This document shows positions 8,138 through 15,252 of a stretch of DNA of 34,051 nt, in pieces. Under the pieces are notes generated by a model, which ran no database searches, was not told the origin of the DNA, and saw only the letters and a program-made list of their open reading frames with translations. How positions within the stretch are numbered: the first letter of the stretch is position 1; the number at the start of each line of letters is the position of its first letter. Both the position numbers and the translations under genes were made by a program. The stretch is from Thiobacillus sp. (GTDB lineage: Bacteria > Pseudomonadota > Gammaproteobacteria > Burkholderiales > Thiobacillaceae), in the NCBI GenBank assembly GCA_016124745.1, contig WGNC01000036.1:1-34051 (forward strand). The letters run 5' to 3'.

Positions 8138-8242
8138 ATCGACGTCCTGTGCATCGAAGGTGGCAAGATTCGTGAAGTCTGGCTATTTTCCGAGGATCAG
8201 AACGCCGAGGATGCATTCTGGGGGCAGAATTCAGTGGCTTGA
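8138..8242 (+). pseudogene. C-terminal relic of an NTF2/SnoaL-like protein
   Basis: Thirty-four codons plus a stop read IDVLCIEGGKIREVWLFSED, then QNAEDAFWG. This is the typical last strand and tail of SnoaL/NTF2-like proteins. The fragment is in the same frame as the MDR gene but separated from it by the TGA at 8099-8101. The rest of the protein is missing and there is no start codon or ribosome binding site. I infer a deletion that joined the end of the MDR gene to the tail of a neighbouring NTF2-like gene. Confidence 0.6.
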
Positions 8243-8289
8243 CAGCCGGTTTCGATCCGGTGTCTCGGTTCCGCTGTCGCGCCGCCCGA

Positions 8290-8790
8290 TCACAGATTGG
8301 TCGTCAGAGCTGGCAGTCTCGTCAGAACGACCTCGGCGGAAATGCCGCCGCCGTCTCGATTTTGCAATCGAAGCTCGCCACCGATCGCCCGTGTGAGCCG
8401 ATAAGCGATTGCCAAACCGAGGCCGGTACCACCAGTTCCTCGGCTACGCGCTTGTTCGAGCCGGAAGAATGGCCGCATGACAGCGTCAAGTTGATCGTCC
8501 GGGATGCCCAGTCCCCTGTGTCCAGCACCCGGATGGCGATCGTGTCGTCTGCCGATCTCTCGATGCTGAGATAGGCATCACCAGCGAACTTCAGCGCGTT
8601 GTCGATGGGCATGAAGGCGCCGCCGATCGCCAGCTATCGCTTGCACGTTGACCGGGAAGCGGCCGCCGGCGGATTCGTGGATCGTTGCGGCGATTTCCTT
8701 ACCGCGAGCGGTCATGACGGGGACGGCGTCGAAGTCTGTGCCCGTCAGGATTCGACATCCCGGCGGGCGCGCGTCATTCCGCGTTGTCAA
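8290..8790 (-). pseudogene. Decayed sensor histidine kinase C-terminus
   Basis: Pieces of an HATPase domain appear in successive minus-strand frames. About 8520-8612 reads IDNALKFAGDAYLSIER then IAIRVLDTG (N-box region). About 8290-8478 reads FFRLEQARSRGTGGTGLGLA and ends GGELRLQN (F and G2 boxes). The frame changes between the two blocks, and a further fragment about 8640-8790 is in another frame. The dimerisation and sensor regions are missing. This is therefore an inactivated, truncated kinase gene. It points to a formerly neighbouring two-component system. Confidence 0.7.
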
Positions 8791-8820
8791 ACTGCCTATT
8801 GAGGAGTAAATCCCATATAA

Positions 8821-8834
8821 AGTGACCGGTCATA
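8821..8834. promoter_or_regulatory. TetR operator 1 (TGACCGGTCA)
   Basis: The perfect palindrome TGACCGGTCA occupies 8823-8832 in the context AAAGTGACCGGTCATAT, just upstream of the second TetR gene. The same core recurs at 9464 and 9556. Confidence 0.8.
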
Positions 8835-8853
8835 TATGTTGGGGTGAGCTGCG

Positions 8854-9426
8854 ATGCCAAGGCCAAGTGTCCGTGGGAAGTTGGTCCAGGCGGGGCTTGA
8901 GACGCTGCATGCGAAGGGTTTCAACGGCTGTTCGATCCAGGACATCACGGAAGCCGCGGGCGTCCCCAAGGGGTCATTCTTCAATCACTTTAAGAGCAAG
9001 GAGCTGCTCGTCCTCGACGTGCTCGGTCCCTATGGCGAGAGCAACCGGGTCGATATGCTTTTCGACGAGAGCAAGCCTCCGCTGGAACGGCTGCGCCAGC
9101 ACTTCAACTTCCTGGCCGACAGCTATGCGCGGTTCGATTTCGAGCGCGGTTGCCTGCTGGGGAACCTCGGAGCCGAGATCGCGACGTCGCATCCGCCAGT
9201 GCGCGAAGCGCTGCGCGAGATTCTGCAGGCATGGTCCGGGATCGTCGCCGGCGTCCTTCGCAAAGCCCAAGCAGCAGGCGAGATCAATCCTGATCTCGAT
9301 GCCGACGAACTCGGAAACTTCCTCGTCAACGCGTGGGAGGGCATCGTCCTCCGGCTGAAGATCGTGAAGAACCGCGAGCCGGTGGACGAATTCCTGGACG
9401 TCTGCTTCCGGCTGCTGCTGCGGTGA
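8854..9426 (+). CDS. TetR/AcrR family transcriptional regulator
   Basis: This 190-residue regulator begins MPRPSVRGKLVQAGLE. The helix-turn-helix spans about residues 8-52 (GFNGCSIQDITEAAGVPKGS, then FNHFKSKELL). The C-terminal half (FERGCLLGNLGAEIA, AWEGIVLRLK) matches the TetR group that often sits beside oxidoreductase or DJ-1 genes. Its own promoter carries the palindrome TGACCGGTCA at 8823-8832. Two more copies lie between it and the downstream DJ-1/PfpI gene. Autoregulation and control of that gene are strongly suggested. The stop at 9426 leaves 224 bp before the DJ-1 start. Confidence 0.92.
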   Translation: MPRPSVRGKLVQAGLETLHAKGFNGCSIQDITEAAGVPKGSFFNHFKSKELLVLDVLGPYGESNRVDMLFDESKPPLERLRQHFNFLADSYARFDFERGCLLGNLGAEIATSHPPVREALREILQAWSGIVAGVLRKAQAAGEINPDLDADELGNFLVNAWEGIVLRLKIVKNREPVDEFLDVCFRLLLR

Positions 9427-9463
9427 TCCGCTAGGTTACAAAGCTTCACTTGACAGATTAAAG

Positions 9464-9473
9464 TGACCGGTCA
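9464..9473. promoter_or_regulatory. TetR operator 2 (TGACCGGTCA)
   Basis: Second copy of the palindrome, in the context AAAGTGACCGGTCATAT. This matches operator 1 over 17 bases. It lies 37 bp after the TetR stop codon. Confidence 0.8.
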
Positions 9474-9554
9474 TATTGTTTTGTTGCCGTAGTGGTGGCT
9501 CCTGATGGGGCGCGCGGCGTGATGTGTCGGGGCTCCGCTTTCGATCGGATAAAG

Positions 9555-9566
9555 GTGACCGGTCAC
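9555..9566. promoter_or_regulatory. TetR operator 3 (GTGACCGGTCAC)
   Basis: Third copy, extended to a 12-bp perfect palindrome, about 85 bp upstream of the DJ-1/PfpI start. Operators 2 and 3 are centred 92 bp apart, which would allow cooperative or looping repression. Confidence 0.8.
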
Positions 9567-9650
9567 ATTACTTCAGACATGAATGAAAACCTACCCGGAT
9601 CATGCTTGGTGATCCGTCATGACCGGGCTTCCACAGAAGGAGAAAAAGAG

Positions 9651-10586
9651 ATGAGCATCGACACAACCGAAGATCCTGACAGCGAAGGATCCAAGGGGCA
9701 TAGCCGCCGCAACGTCATGATCGGCGGACTTGGCCTATCTCTCGCGCTGCTGGCGCCTATTGCTGGCGCAGGGCCGGCCCTTGCCGCGGACCGCAGCCAG
9801 GTCCTCATCATCCTGTCGAGCGCGGGCGAACTCAAGCTCAAGGATGGCAAGACGTATAAGACCGGATTCTATCTGGATGAATTGTCGATCCCGCTGCGCA
9901 AGCTCGTCGAGGCTGGCTACACGCCCGTCTTTGCCAATCCCGAAGGCAATGCCGCAACGTTCGATCCCGTCTCGAACGATAAGGCCTTCTTCGGCAATGA
10001 CGACAACGCCCGTGCGGCGGCAGTCAGGTTTCTGGAGGGTTATCCTGGGATCAAAGCGCCGAGGACTCTCGCCGATGTGGTTCGGGAAGGCACCTCCGAT
10101 TATGTCGGCATCTTCATTCCGGGCGGCCATGCGCCCATGCAGGATCTCATCCAGAACAAGACTCTGGGCGACATCCTGAAGACCTTCCATGCCAACGCGC
10201 GGCCGACCGGCGTCATCTGCCACGGTCCCACCGCGCTGTTATCCACCGTTTCCGATCCTGTGGCTTATCGGGAGGCGATGGTCGCGGGCGATATCTTTAA
10301 GGCGAGCAAGATCGCAGAAGGCTGGCCCTATGCCGGCTACCGCCTGACGGTGTTTGCGACTGGCGAAGAGCGGATCATCGAAGGACCGGGTCAGCAACTT
10401 GGCGGCTCGGTTCTCTTCTATGCGGCCGATGCGCTCGCGCAGGCCGGCGCGCATGTCGATCGCATTGCGGCTTTCCAGCCGAACGTGATCGAGGATCGCG
10501 AGCTCGTCAGCGGGCAGCAGCCCTTCTCGTCGGACGCGTTCGGCGAGGCCTTCGTCGCGAAGCTGCTGGCGTCCGCCGCTCGCTGA
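9651..10586 (+). CDS. Tat-exported DJ-1/PfpI family protein (Hsp31/glyoxalase III-like)
   Basis: The start at 9651 has AAGGAG ten bases upstream, giving 311 residues; an upstream in-frame ATG at 9492 lacks such a site. Residues 18-46 form a twin-arginine signal (SRRNVMIGGLG, then a hydrophobic core, ending ALAA). The mature domain shows VLIILSSAGE, Glu77 in FYLDE, FIPGGHAPM at about 155-163 and the nucleophile Cys190 with His191 in GVICHGPTALL. This is the arrangement of Hsp31-type DJ-1 superfamily proteins, known as chaperones, glyoxalases or deglycases. Export of such a protein is unusual, since most are cytosolic. TGACCGGTCA sites place it under the upstream TetR. A hairpin terminator follows. 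Enzyme activity is inferred from family only. Confidence 0.88.
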   Translation: MSIDTTEDPDSEGSKGHSRRNVMIGGLGLSLALLAPIAGAGPALAADRSQVLIILSSAGELKLKDGKTYKTGFYLDELSIPLRKLVEAGYTPVFANPEGNAATFDPVSNDKAFFGNDDNARAAAVRFLEGYPGIKAPRTLADVVREGTSDYVGIFIPGGHAPMQDLIQNKTLGDILKTFHANARPTGVICHGPTALLSTVSDPVAYREAMVAGDIFKASKIAEGWPYAGYRLTVFATGEERIIEGPGQQLGGSVLFYAADALAQAGAHVDRIAAFQPNVIEDRELVSGQQPFSSDAFGEAFVAKLLASAAR

Positions 10587-10592
10587 AGTGAA

Positions 10593-10624
10593 CACGAGCC
10601 GGCGGCTGAAGCCGCCGGCTCGTG
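10593..10624 (+). terminator. Hairpin terminator after the DJ-1/PfpI gene
   Basis: A perfect 14-bp stem (CACGAGCCGGCGGC / GCCGCCGGCTCGTG) with a TGAA loop begins seven bases after the stop codon. It is followed by ATCTCTTTC, a short pyrimidine-rich run. Confidence 0.75.
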
Positions 10625-10846
10625 ATCTCTTTCCCGAAGTGCGAGTGACGGACGCATTCACTGGTCGGCAATGCCATCCATGCAGAAGCCGGTTCGGCTC
10701 CGCTAAGAAGTGGAAGGCCTGCGGCTGTGGATGCGTCTACGACACGGGCGGTCACGACAAATGGCTGTAATCGATGTATATATGACATTTGAGACGTAGA
10801 CTTGCCGGATTAGTTTCGGGCTCCACAAACCATATTGGAGCTTGCA

Positions 10847-11653
10847 ATGACTTCGACCTCAAAAGGCACCGCGCTGGTCACCGGCGCTTCATCCGGCATT
10901 GGTGCGATCTACGCCGATCGCCTGGCACGCAGGGGCTATGACCTGATCCTCGTGGCCCGCAATCAGGCGCGCCTGAATGAATTGGCCAAGCGCCTCACCG
11001 ATCAGACCGGTCGCTCGATCGAGGTTGTTGCGGCGGATCTCGGCAACAAGGCGGATCTCGCCCGCGTCGCGAATGTACTGAAGACCGATGCCAGCATCAC
11101 CACGCTGGTCAACAACGCCGGTATCGGCGCGACCGGCCCGCTGCTGGTGTCGGACGCCGACAAGATGGATGAGATGATCACACTGAACGTCAGCGCGCTG
11201 ACGCGGCTGACTTATGCCGCGGCGCCACGCTTTGTCGAGCGCGGCGCGGGCACGATCATCAACATCGCCTCGATCGTCGGCATCGCGCCGGAGGTGCTGA
11301 ACGGTGTCTATGGCGGGACCAAGGCTTTCGTGATCGCCTTCAGCCTGTCGCTGCACAAGGAACTGGCGGAGAAGAACGTGCGCATTCACGCGGTTCTGCC
11401 GGGTGCAACAGCCACGGACTTCTGGGGTATCGCCGGCGTGCCGGTCGAGCACCTGCCGAGCGAGATCGTGATGCCCGCAGAGGAGATGGTGGACGCGGCT
11501 CTTGTCGGCTTCGATCTGGGCGAGCTCATCACCATCCCTTCGCTGCCGGATGTGCGCGATTGGGAGGCCTACGAGGCGGCGCGTCAGAAGCTCATGCCGA
11601 ACCTCTCGCTCAAGGTTCCGGCGGCGCGGTATCGCGCGTCGGTCGGCGGGTAG
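10847..11653 (+). CDS. Short-chain dehydrogenase/reductase
   Basis: I chose the ATG at 10847, preceded by GGAG at a 6-bp spacing; a TTG four codons upstream is less likely. The 268-residue product has TGASSGIG at 12-19, ADLGN at 63-67, NNAG at 89-92 and the catalytic Ser142, Tyr155 and Lys159 (YGGTK). The Gly-Gly-Thr between Tyr and Lys is common in the SDR group related to DltE/YqjQ-type oxidoreductases. It is a cytosolic NAD(P)(H)-dependent reductase of unknown substrate. No TGACCGGTCA lies in its promoter, so it is not obviously part of the TetR regulon next door. A rho-independent terminator closes the unit at 11684. Confidence 0.92.
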   Translation: MTSTSKGTALVTGASSGIGAIYADRLARRGYDLILVARNQARLNELAKRLTDQTGRSIEVVAADLGNKADLARVANVLKTDASITTLVNNAGIGATGPLLVSDADKMDEMITLNVSALTRLTYAAAPRFVERGAGTIINIASIVGIAPEVLNGVYGGTKAFVIAFSLSLHKELAEKNVRIHAVLPGATATDFWGIAGVPVEHLPSEIVMPAEEMVDAALVGFDLGELITIPSLPDVRDWEAYEAARQKLMPNLSLKVPAARYRASVGG

Positions 11654-11683
11654 GCCTCTGTTCGGAATCTGATGCCGCGCCCT

Positions 11684-11717
11684 GGGCGAGCGCCACAGGA
11701 CGCTCGCCCATTTTTTT
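11684..11717 (+). terminator. Rho-independent terminator after the SDR gene
   Basis: A perfect 9-bp stem (GGGCGAGCG / CGCTCGCCC) with an 8-nt loop is followed by A and seven T residues. This is the clearest intrinsic terminator in the window and separates the SDR gene from the next one. Confidence 0.9.
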
Positions 11718-11733
11718 CATGGAGCCACGGACA

Positions 11734-12453
11734 ATGCCTAATCTGCTCAACCGCATCATCGAGGCCCATGGAGGGCTCGAGCGATGGAACCAGTTCAACA
11801 TCGTCAAGGCGATGATCGTCACGGGCGGCGCCTTGTGGGCGATGAAGGGACTTCATCAAGATCCCGATCCGCGCGAAATGACGGTGTGGCTCCGTGAGGA
11901 AAGGGCGTCGGTGATCCCGTTCGGTGCGCCGAACCAGTTGACCGCCTTCACACCCGGCCGCATCGCGATCGAGACGATGGAAGGCGCTGTCGTCGCCGAG
12001 CGTCTGGATCCTCGCGCCGCGTTCGCTGGCCACGAGAAAACCACGGCCTGGGACCCGCTTCATCGCGCCTACTTCAACGGGTATGCGCTCTGGACCTATC
12101 TGACCACGCCCTTTCTGCTCACCCTTCCCGGAGTCGTGGTCGAGGAACTGGATCTGTGGGACGAGGCCGGAGAGACCTGGCATAGGCTCCGCGCGCGTTT
12201 TCCGTCGCAGATCGCGACGCATAGCGAAGTGCAGGACTTTTTCTTCGGCAGCGATCTGCTGCTGCGCCGGCACGACTATTTTGTCGATGTCGCCGGTGGA
12301 TTTGCCGCCGCACAGCGCGTCTACGACTACGCCCAGGCCGATGGCATTTGGCTTCCGACGAAGCGCCGTGCGTTCACGCGTGATGCCGAGAACCGGGTGA
12401 TCGAGGATCCGCTGATGGTGTCGATCGACCTGAGCAATATCCGCTTCGCATAA
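11734..12453 (+). CDS. Conserved hypothetical protein, 239 aa
   Basis: The ATG at 11734 has GGAG ten bases upstream; an in-frame ATG at 11719 is an alternative that would add MEPRT. The protein opens LLNRIIEAHGGLERWNQF, a pattern reminiscent of LolA-like or outer-membrane-lipoprotein-sorting-like proteins. It continues with hydrophobic and aromatic strands (ALWTYLTTPFLLTLPGVVVE, VQDFFFGSDLLLRRHDY, ADGIWLPTKRRAF). There is no signal peptide, so a periplasmic role is doubtful. No catalytic motif is seen. It is convergent with the MFS gene and follows an SDR, which fits a small-molecule-binding role, but I cannot assign a function. Confidence 0.75.
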   Translation: MPNLLNRIIEAHGGLERWNQFNIVKAMIVTGGALWAMKGLHQDPDPREMTVWLREERASVIPFGAPNQLTAFTPGRIAIETMEGAVVAERLDPRAAFAGHEKTTAWDPLHRAYFNGYALWTYLTTPFLLTLPGVVVEELDLWDEAGETWHRLRARFPSQIATHSEVQDFFFGSDLLLRRHDYFVDVAGGFAAAQRVYDYAQADGIWLPTKRRAFTRDAENRVIEDPLMVSIDLSNIRFA

Positions 12454-12567
12454 GTGTCCTCCCTCGCAGCCGGACGGGAGGGCCAGACGAATGGCGTCGC
12501 TTCCTCCCGGCGAAACCTGACGTTGGGTGCGCGACGAGAGCCGCGCGCCAGACGTTTCGACTGGTGG

Positions 12568-13833
12568 CTAGGCCGTCGCTGGTATGCGTCGTATGGTGCG
12601 CTCATTGTCGCCAAGCGCGACGACCAGCAGAGCTGCGATAACGGCCAGACCGATGGATGCGGTCCATAGTACGCCATAGCCCCCGCTCCAGTCGAAGACG
12701 GCGCCGCCGGCCCAGGCGCCGGCCGCTCCGCCGACCGCATGGCCAGCCGAAAGCAGACCCATTGAGAGACCGAGCACCCTGATCCCCAGCCGGCTGGCCA
12801 GATAGCTCGCGGTGACGGGAACGGTGGAATAGTCGAAGAGCCCAAATACGATCGCGAAGATGATGAGCAAGGGATAGTTGTCGGCGACGAACAGCAGTAG
12901 GAAGAAGGCGCCCGCGCGAGCCGTGTAGATGAACGCCAGGAGCAACGGCCGATGCACGCGGTCGGACAGCCATCCGGCGGCAATCATTCCGGCGAGGTTC
13001 AAGGCTGAGAGGACGCCATAGGCGGCCGCGCTTGGAACCGGGCCGAAGCCGCACAGCGACGCATATGGCATGAGGTGAGTCTCGATGACGCCGCTCGTCG
13101 TGAAGCCGCAGATTGTGTAGCTCCAGAATATGGCGTGGAAGACCGGACTACGCAGTAGCGTGCCGAGGTCGCTGCGAAGGCCCTTGCGGCCATCGGCCTC
13201 GCCATGAAGTTGGTCGCCGGCTGTCGACGTCGGTCCGCGGGAGCTCAGCGCTCGCCATGTCACCGGTATGAGCAGGAAGCAGGCCAATGCGAGCAGCAGG
13301 AAGGGCGTGCGCCATTCCCCGCTTTGCATGAAGAACGCAAGGACCGGCATCAGCAGGAGCTGCCCGGCGGTCGACCCGGCGGTGCCGATCCCGACAGCCA
13401 GGCCACGGTTCTGCTCGACTCTCTGCGCAATCGCGGCCGCGACAACATGCTGGGCGATTGTGCCGAAGCCGATGGCACCGATTCCGGCGAAGCCGATCGG
13501 CAGCAGCCAAGCCGTGACGCCTGGTTGGGCAATCGCGACGAGCGCGACGCCGAGGCCGATCGCGGCGAGCCCGAAAATCAGGAGCGGCCGAGAGCCGCGA
13601 CGATCGACCAGTCCTCCGGCGAAGGGCGCCACGACCGCCATGACGAGCAGTGCCACGGCAGCGATCCCGGAAATGAATCCGCGAGACCAGCCGAATTCAG
13701 ATTGCCACACCGGCATGGCCAGCGACAGCGAGCCGCGCACCGTGAATGCCAAGGCAAGCGTCATGAACCCCAGAGCGACGACGCCCCAAGCGCCTGCGCC
13801 GTTCTTCGGGTTTATGGCAGCGTGTTTGCTCAT
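12568..13833 (-). CDS. Major facilitator superfamily transporter
   Basis: This is a roughly 421-residue integral membrane protein with about twelve hydrophobic segments. The signature loop between segments 2 and 3 is GGLVDRRGSRPLLI, and its second-half counterpart is AGWLSDRVHRPLLL. The N-terminus is short and cytoplasmic (MSKHAAINPKNGAGAW). I prefer the ATG at 13833; a TTG two codons upstream is possible. The gene follows the ArsR gene, with the start lying 9 bp past the ArsR stop, so the two are surely cotranscribed. Substrate is unknown; oxalate/formate-type and YbfB-like MFS proteins share the general look. The ArsR regulator probably controls it in response to its substrate or to redox state. 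Confidence 0.92.
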   Translation of the reverse strand: MSKHAAINPKNGAGAWGVVALGFMTLALAFTVRGSLSLAMPVWQSEFGWSRGFISGIAAVALLVMAVVAPFAGGLVDRRGSRPLLIFGLAAIGLGVALVAIAQPGVTAWLLPIGFAGIGAIGFGTIAQHVVAAAIAQRVEQNRGLAVGIGTAGSTAGQLLLMPVLAFFMQSGEWRTPFLLLALACFLLIPVTWRALSSRGPTSTAGDQLHGEADGRKGLRSDLGTLLRSPVFHAIFWSYTICGFTTSGVIETHLMPYASLCGFGPVPSAAAYGVLSALNLAGMIAAGWLSDRVHRPLLLAFIYTARAGAFFLLLFVADNYPLLIIFAIVFGLFDYSTVPVTASYLASRLGIRVLGLSMGLLSAGHAVGGAAGAWAGGAVFDWSGGYGVLWTASIGLAVIAALLVVALGDNERTIRRIPATA

Positions 13834-13842
13834 GGCCAACGA

Positions 13843-14142
13843 TCAGATGGTTTCGATCGCACGTGCGAGTTCGGCAAAGGCCGTCTCGACGCGCTTGAAG
13901 TAGGTGAATTTTCCGACCCGGAGTGGACGCAGAAAGCCCGCCTGGGTCAGCACTTTCAGATGGACGGACGCCGTCGCCGGTGACACGCCGAGCTTCTCGG
14001 CGATGTAGAGGCCACAGACGCCTTCCTTCTTGTCGATGGGATGCTCGGCGCCAAAATGGCGTGACGGCTCCTTCAGCCACTCCAGGATCAGGAGCCGCTT
14101 TGCGTTCGACAGGGCATTGGCCTTTGTGACGACATCAGTCAT
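13843..14142 (-). CDS. ArsR family winged-helix repressor
   Basis: This is a compact 99-residue ArsR/SmtB-type protein. The opening MTDVVTKANALSNAKRLLIL and LEWLKEP form helices 1-2. The recognition region is YIAEKLGVSPATASVHLKVL at about 46-65, followed by the beta-wing RPLRVGKFTYFKR. Only one cysteine (Cys43) is present, so the classical paired-Cys metal site is missing and non-metal sensing is likely. It forms a two-gene operon with the MFS gene and is divergent from the GlxA/AraC-type regulator gene. An inverted repeat lies directly upstream of its start codon. No Shine-Dalgarno sequence is evident, so the mRNA may be leaderless or weakly initiated. Confidence 0.9.
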   Translation of the reverse strand: MTDVVTKANALSNAKRLLILEWLKEPSRHFGAEHPIDKKEGVCGLYIAEKLGVSPATASVHLKVLTQAGFLRPLRVGKFTYFKRVETAFAELARAIETI

Positions 14143-14144
14143 AG

Positions 14145-14168
14145 TTCGACGATTAGCATATCAACGAA
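14145..14168. promoter_or_regulatory. Candidate ArsR operator
   Basis: TTCGACGAT and ATCAACGAA form a 9-6-9 inverted repeat (7 of 9 pairs match) three bases upstream of the ArsR start codon. Its position in the divergent region between the ArsR and AraC-type genes fits autorepression. Confidence 0.6.
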
Positions 14169-14279
14169 TCGTTCTCAATGGCGTACGGGGCCGATCTTGA
14201 GAGGAACCAACATTGCACATGCTCTCTTTTTGTCCTAAATGTTCTATATAACGCAAATTGGGACGCACGAGGTGCTGAG

Positions 14280-15224
14280 GTGCATAGGATCGGTTATGTC
14301 GTTTTTCCACGGTTCCAGCTCATGGGATTTGCGGCCGTGACCGCCTTCGAGATGGCCAACCTCGAGCTTGGCGTGTCGGCCTATGAGATAGACTTATTGT
14401 CCGAGACGGGTGGCGAGGTGAAGTCGTCGGCTGGCTTCGGCGTTGTCACGAGCGCCTTCGACGACACCGTCTACGACACAGTGATGTTCGGCGCTGGAAC
14501 GGCGATCGAGCCGATGACGCCAGGTTTGATGGAATTCGCACGCCGATCCCTGCAGACATCGCGCCGGGTGGCGGCGCCATGTACCGGCGCTTTCATTCTT
14601 GCTGAAGCCGGTCTGCTCGATGGGCGTCGCGCAACGACGCATTGGGCTTTTGCTCACCAGCTCCGGACGCGCTTTCCAGCGGTGAGGATCGAGGAGGACC
14701 GCATCTTCATCGTCGATGGCAGTGTGTGGACGTCGGCCGGCATGACGGCGGGCATCGATCTGGCGCTCGCCATGATCGAGAAGGACCACGGCGCGGATGT
14801 CGCTCGCTCCATCGCGCGCAAGCTCGTCGTCTACCATCGGCGCGCTGGTGGCCAGTCGCAGTTCTCCGCGCTGCTCGAGCTGGAGCCGAAATCGGACCGC
14901 ATCCAGAAATCGGTCGAGTACGCCAAGGCGAACCTGCGTGGTTTGTTGTCCGTGGAAGAGTTGGCGGATGCGGCAGGGCTGAGCGCGCGCCAGTTCAGTC
15001 GGGCGTTTAGGGCCGAGACGGGACAGTCGCCGGCCAAGGCCGTGGAGCATCTTCGCGTGGAGGCGGCACGGCTGATGATGGAGGAAGGGCGGCATTCCAT
15101 GGACGTGATCGCGGAAGAGACGGGTTTCACCGATCGCGAGCGCATGCGTCGGGCGTTTCTTCGGACGCTCGGACAGCCTCCACAAACAATCCGCCGAAAT
15201 GCGCGAGAGAGCGCAGCGGCATAA
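14280..15224 (+). CDS. GlxA-type AraC family regulator with DJ-1/PfpI sensor domain
   Basis: The protein has a DJ-1/PfpI-like N-terminal domain (about 4-165) and a C-terminal AraC double helix-turn-helix (about 218-305: LSVEELADAAGLSARQFSRA, GFTDRERMRRAFLRTLGQPP). The cysteine of the nucleophile-elbow position is present as Cys101 in APCTGAFILAEAG. I prefer the GTG at 14280, because related proteins start HRIGYVVFP; the frame is open back to an ATG at 14178, which would add 34 unlikely residues. It is divergent from the ArsR-MFS operon and 28 bp upstream of a D-cysteine desulfhydrase-like gene, which it may control. Ligand unknown. Confidence 0.88.
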   Translation: MHRIGYVVFPRFQLMGFAAVTAFEMANLELGVSAYEIDLLSETGGEVKSSAGFGVVTSAFDDTVYDTVMFGAGTAIEPMTPGLMEFARRSLQTSRRVAAPCTGAFILAEAGLLDGRRATTHWAFAHQLRTRFPAVRIEEDRIFIVDGSVWTSAGMTAGIDLALAMIEKDHGADVARSIARKLVVYHRRAGGQSQFSALLELEPKSDRIQKSVEYAKANLRGLLSVEELADAAGLSARQFSRAFRAETGQSPAKAVEHLRVEAARLMMEEGRHSMDVIAEETGFTDRERMRRAFLRTLGQPPQTIRRNARESAAA

Positions 15225-15252
15225 TGAACCAGTCTCAGGAAGGGCAGAGAGC

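Noticed and set aside
9492-9650. Upstream extension of the DJ-1 gene to an ATG at 9492
   Set aside because: It would place operator 3 inside the coding region and bury the twin-arginine signal 70 residues in. The ATG at 9651 has the good ribosome binding site.
10588-10770. 60-codon frame with CGCGCV near its end
   Set aside because: It begins inside the DJ-1 terminator hairpin and has no ribosome binding site. The Cys-rich end is suggestive of a small zinc-binding protein but is too short to support.
13204-13983. 259-codon plus-strand frame
   Set aside because: Antisense to the MFS and ArsR genes; no ribosome binding site, and composition typical of a shadow.
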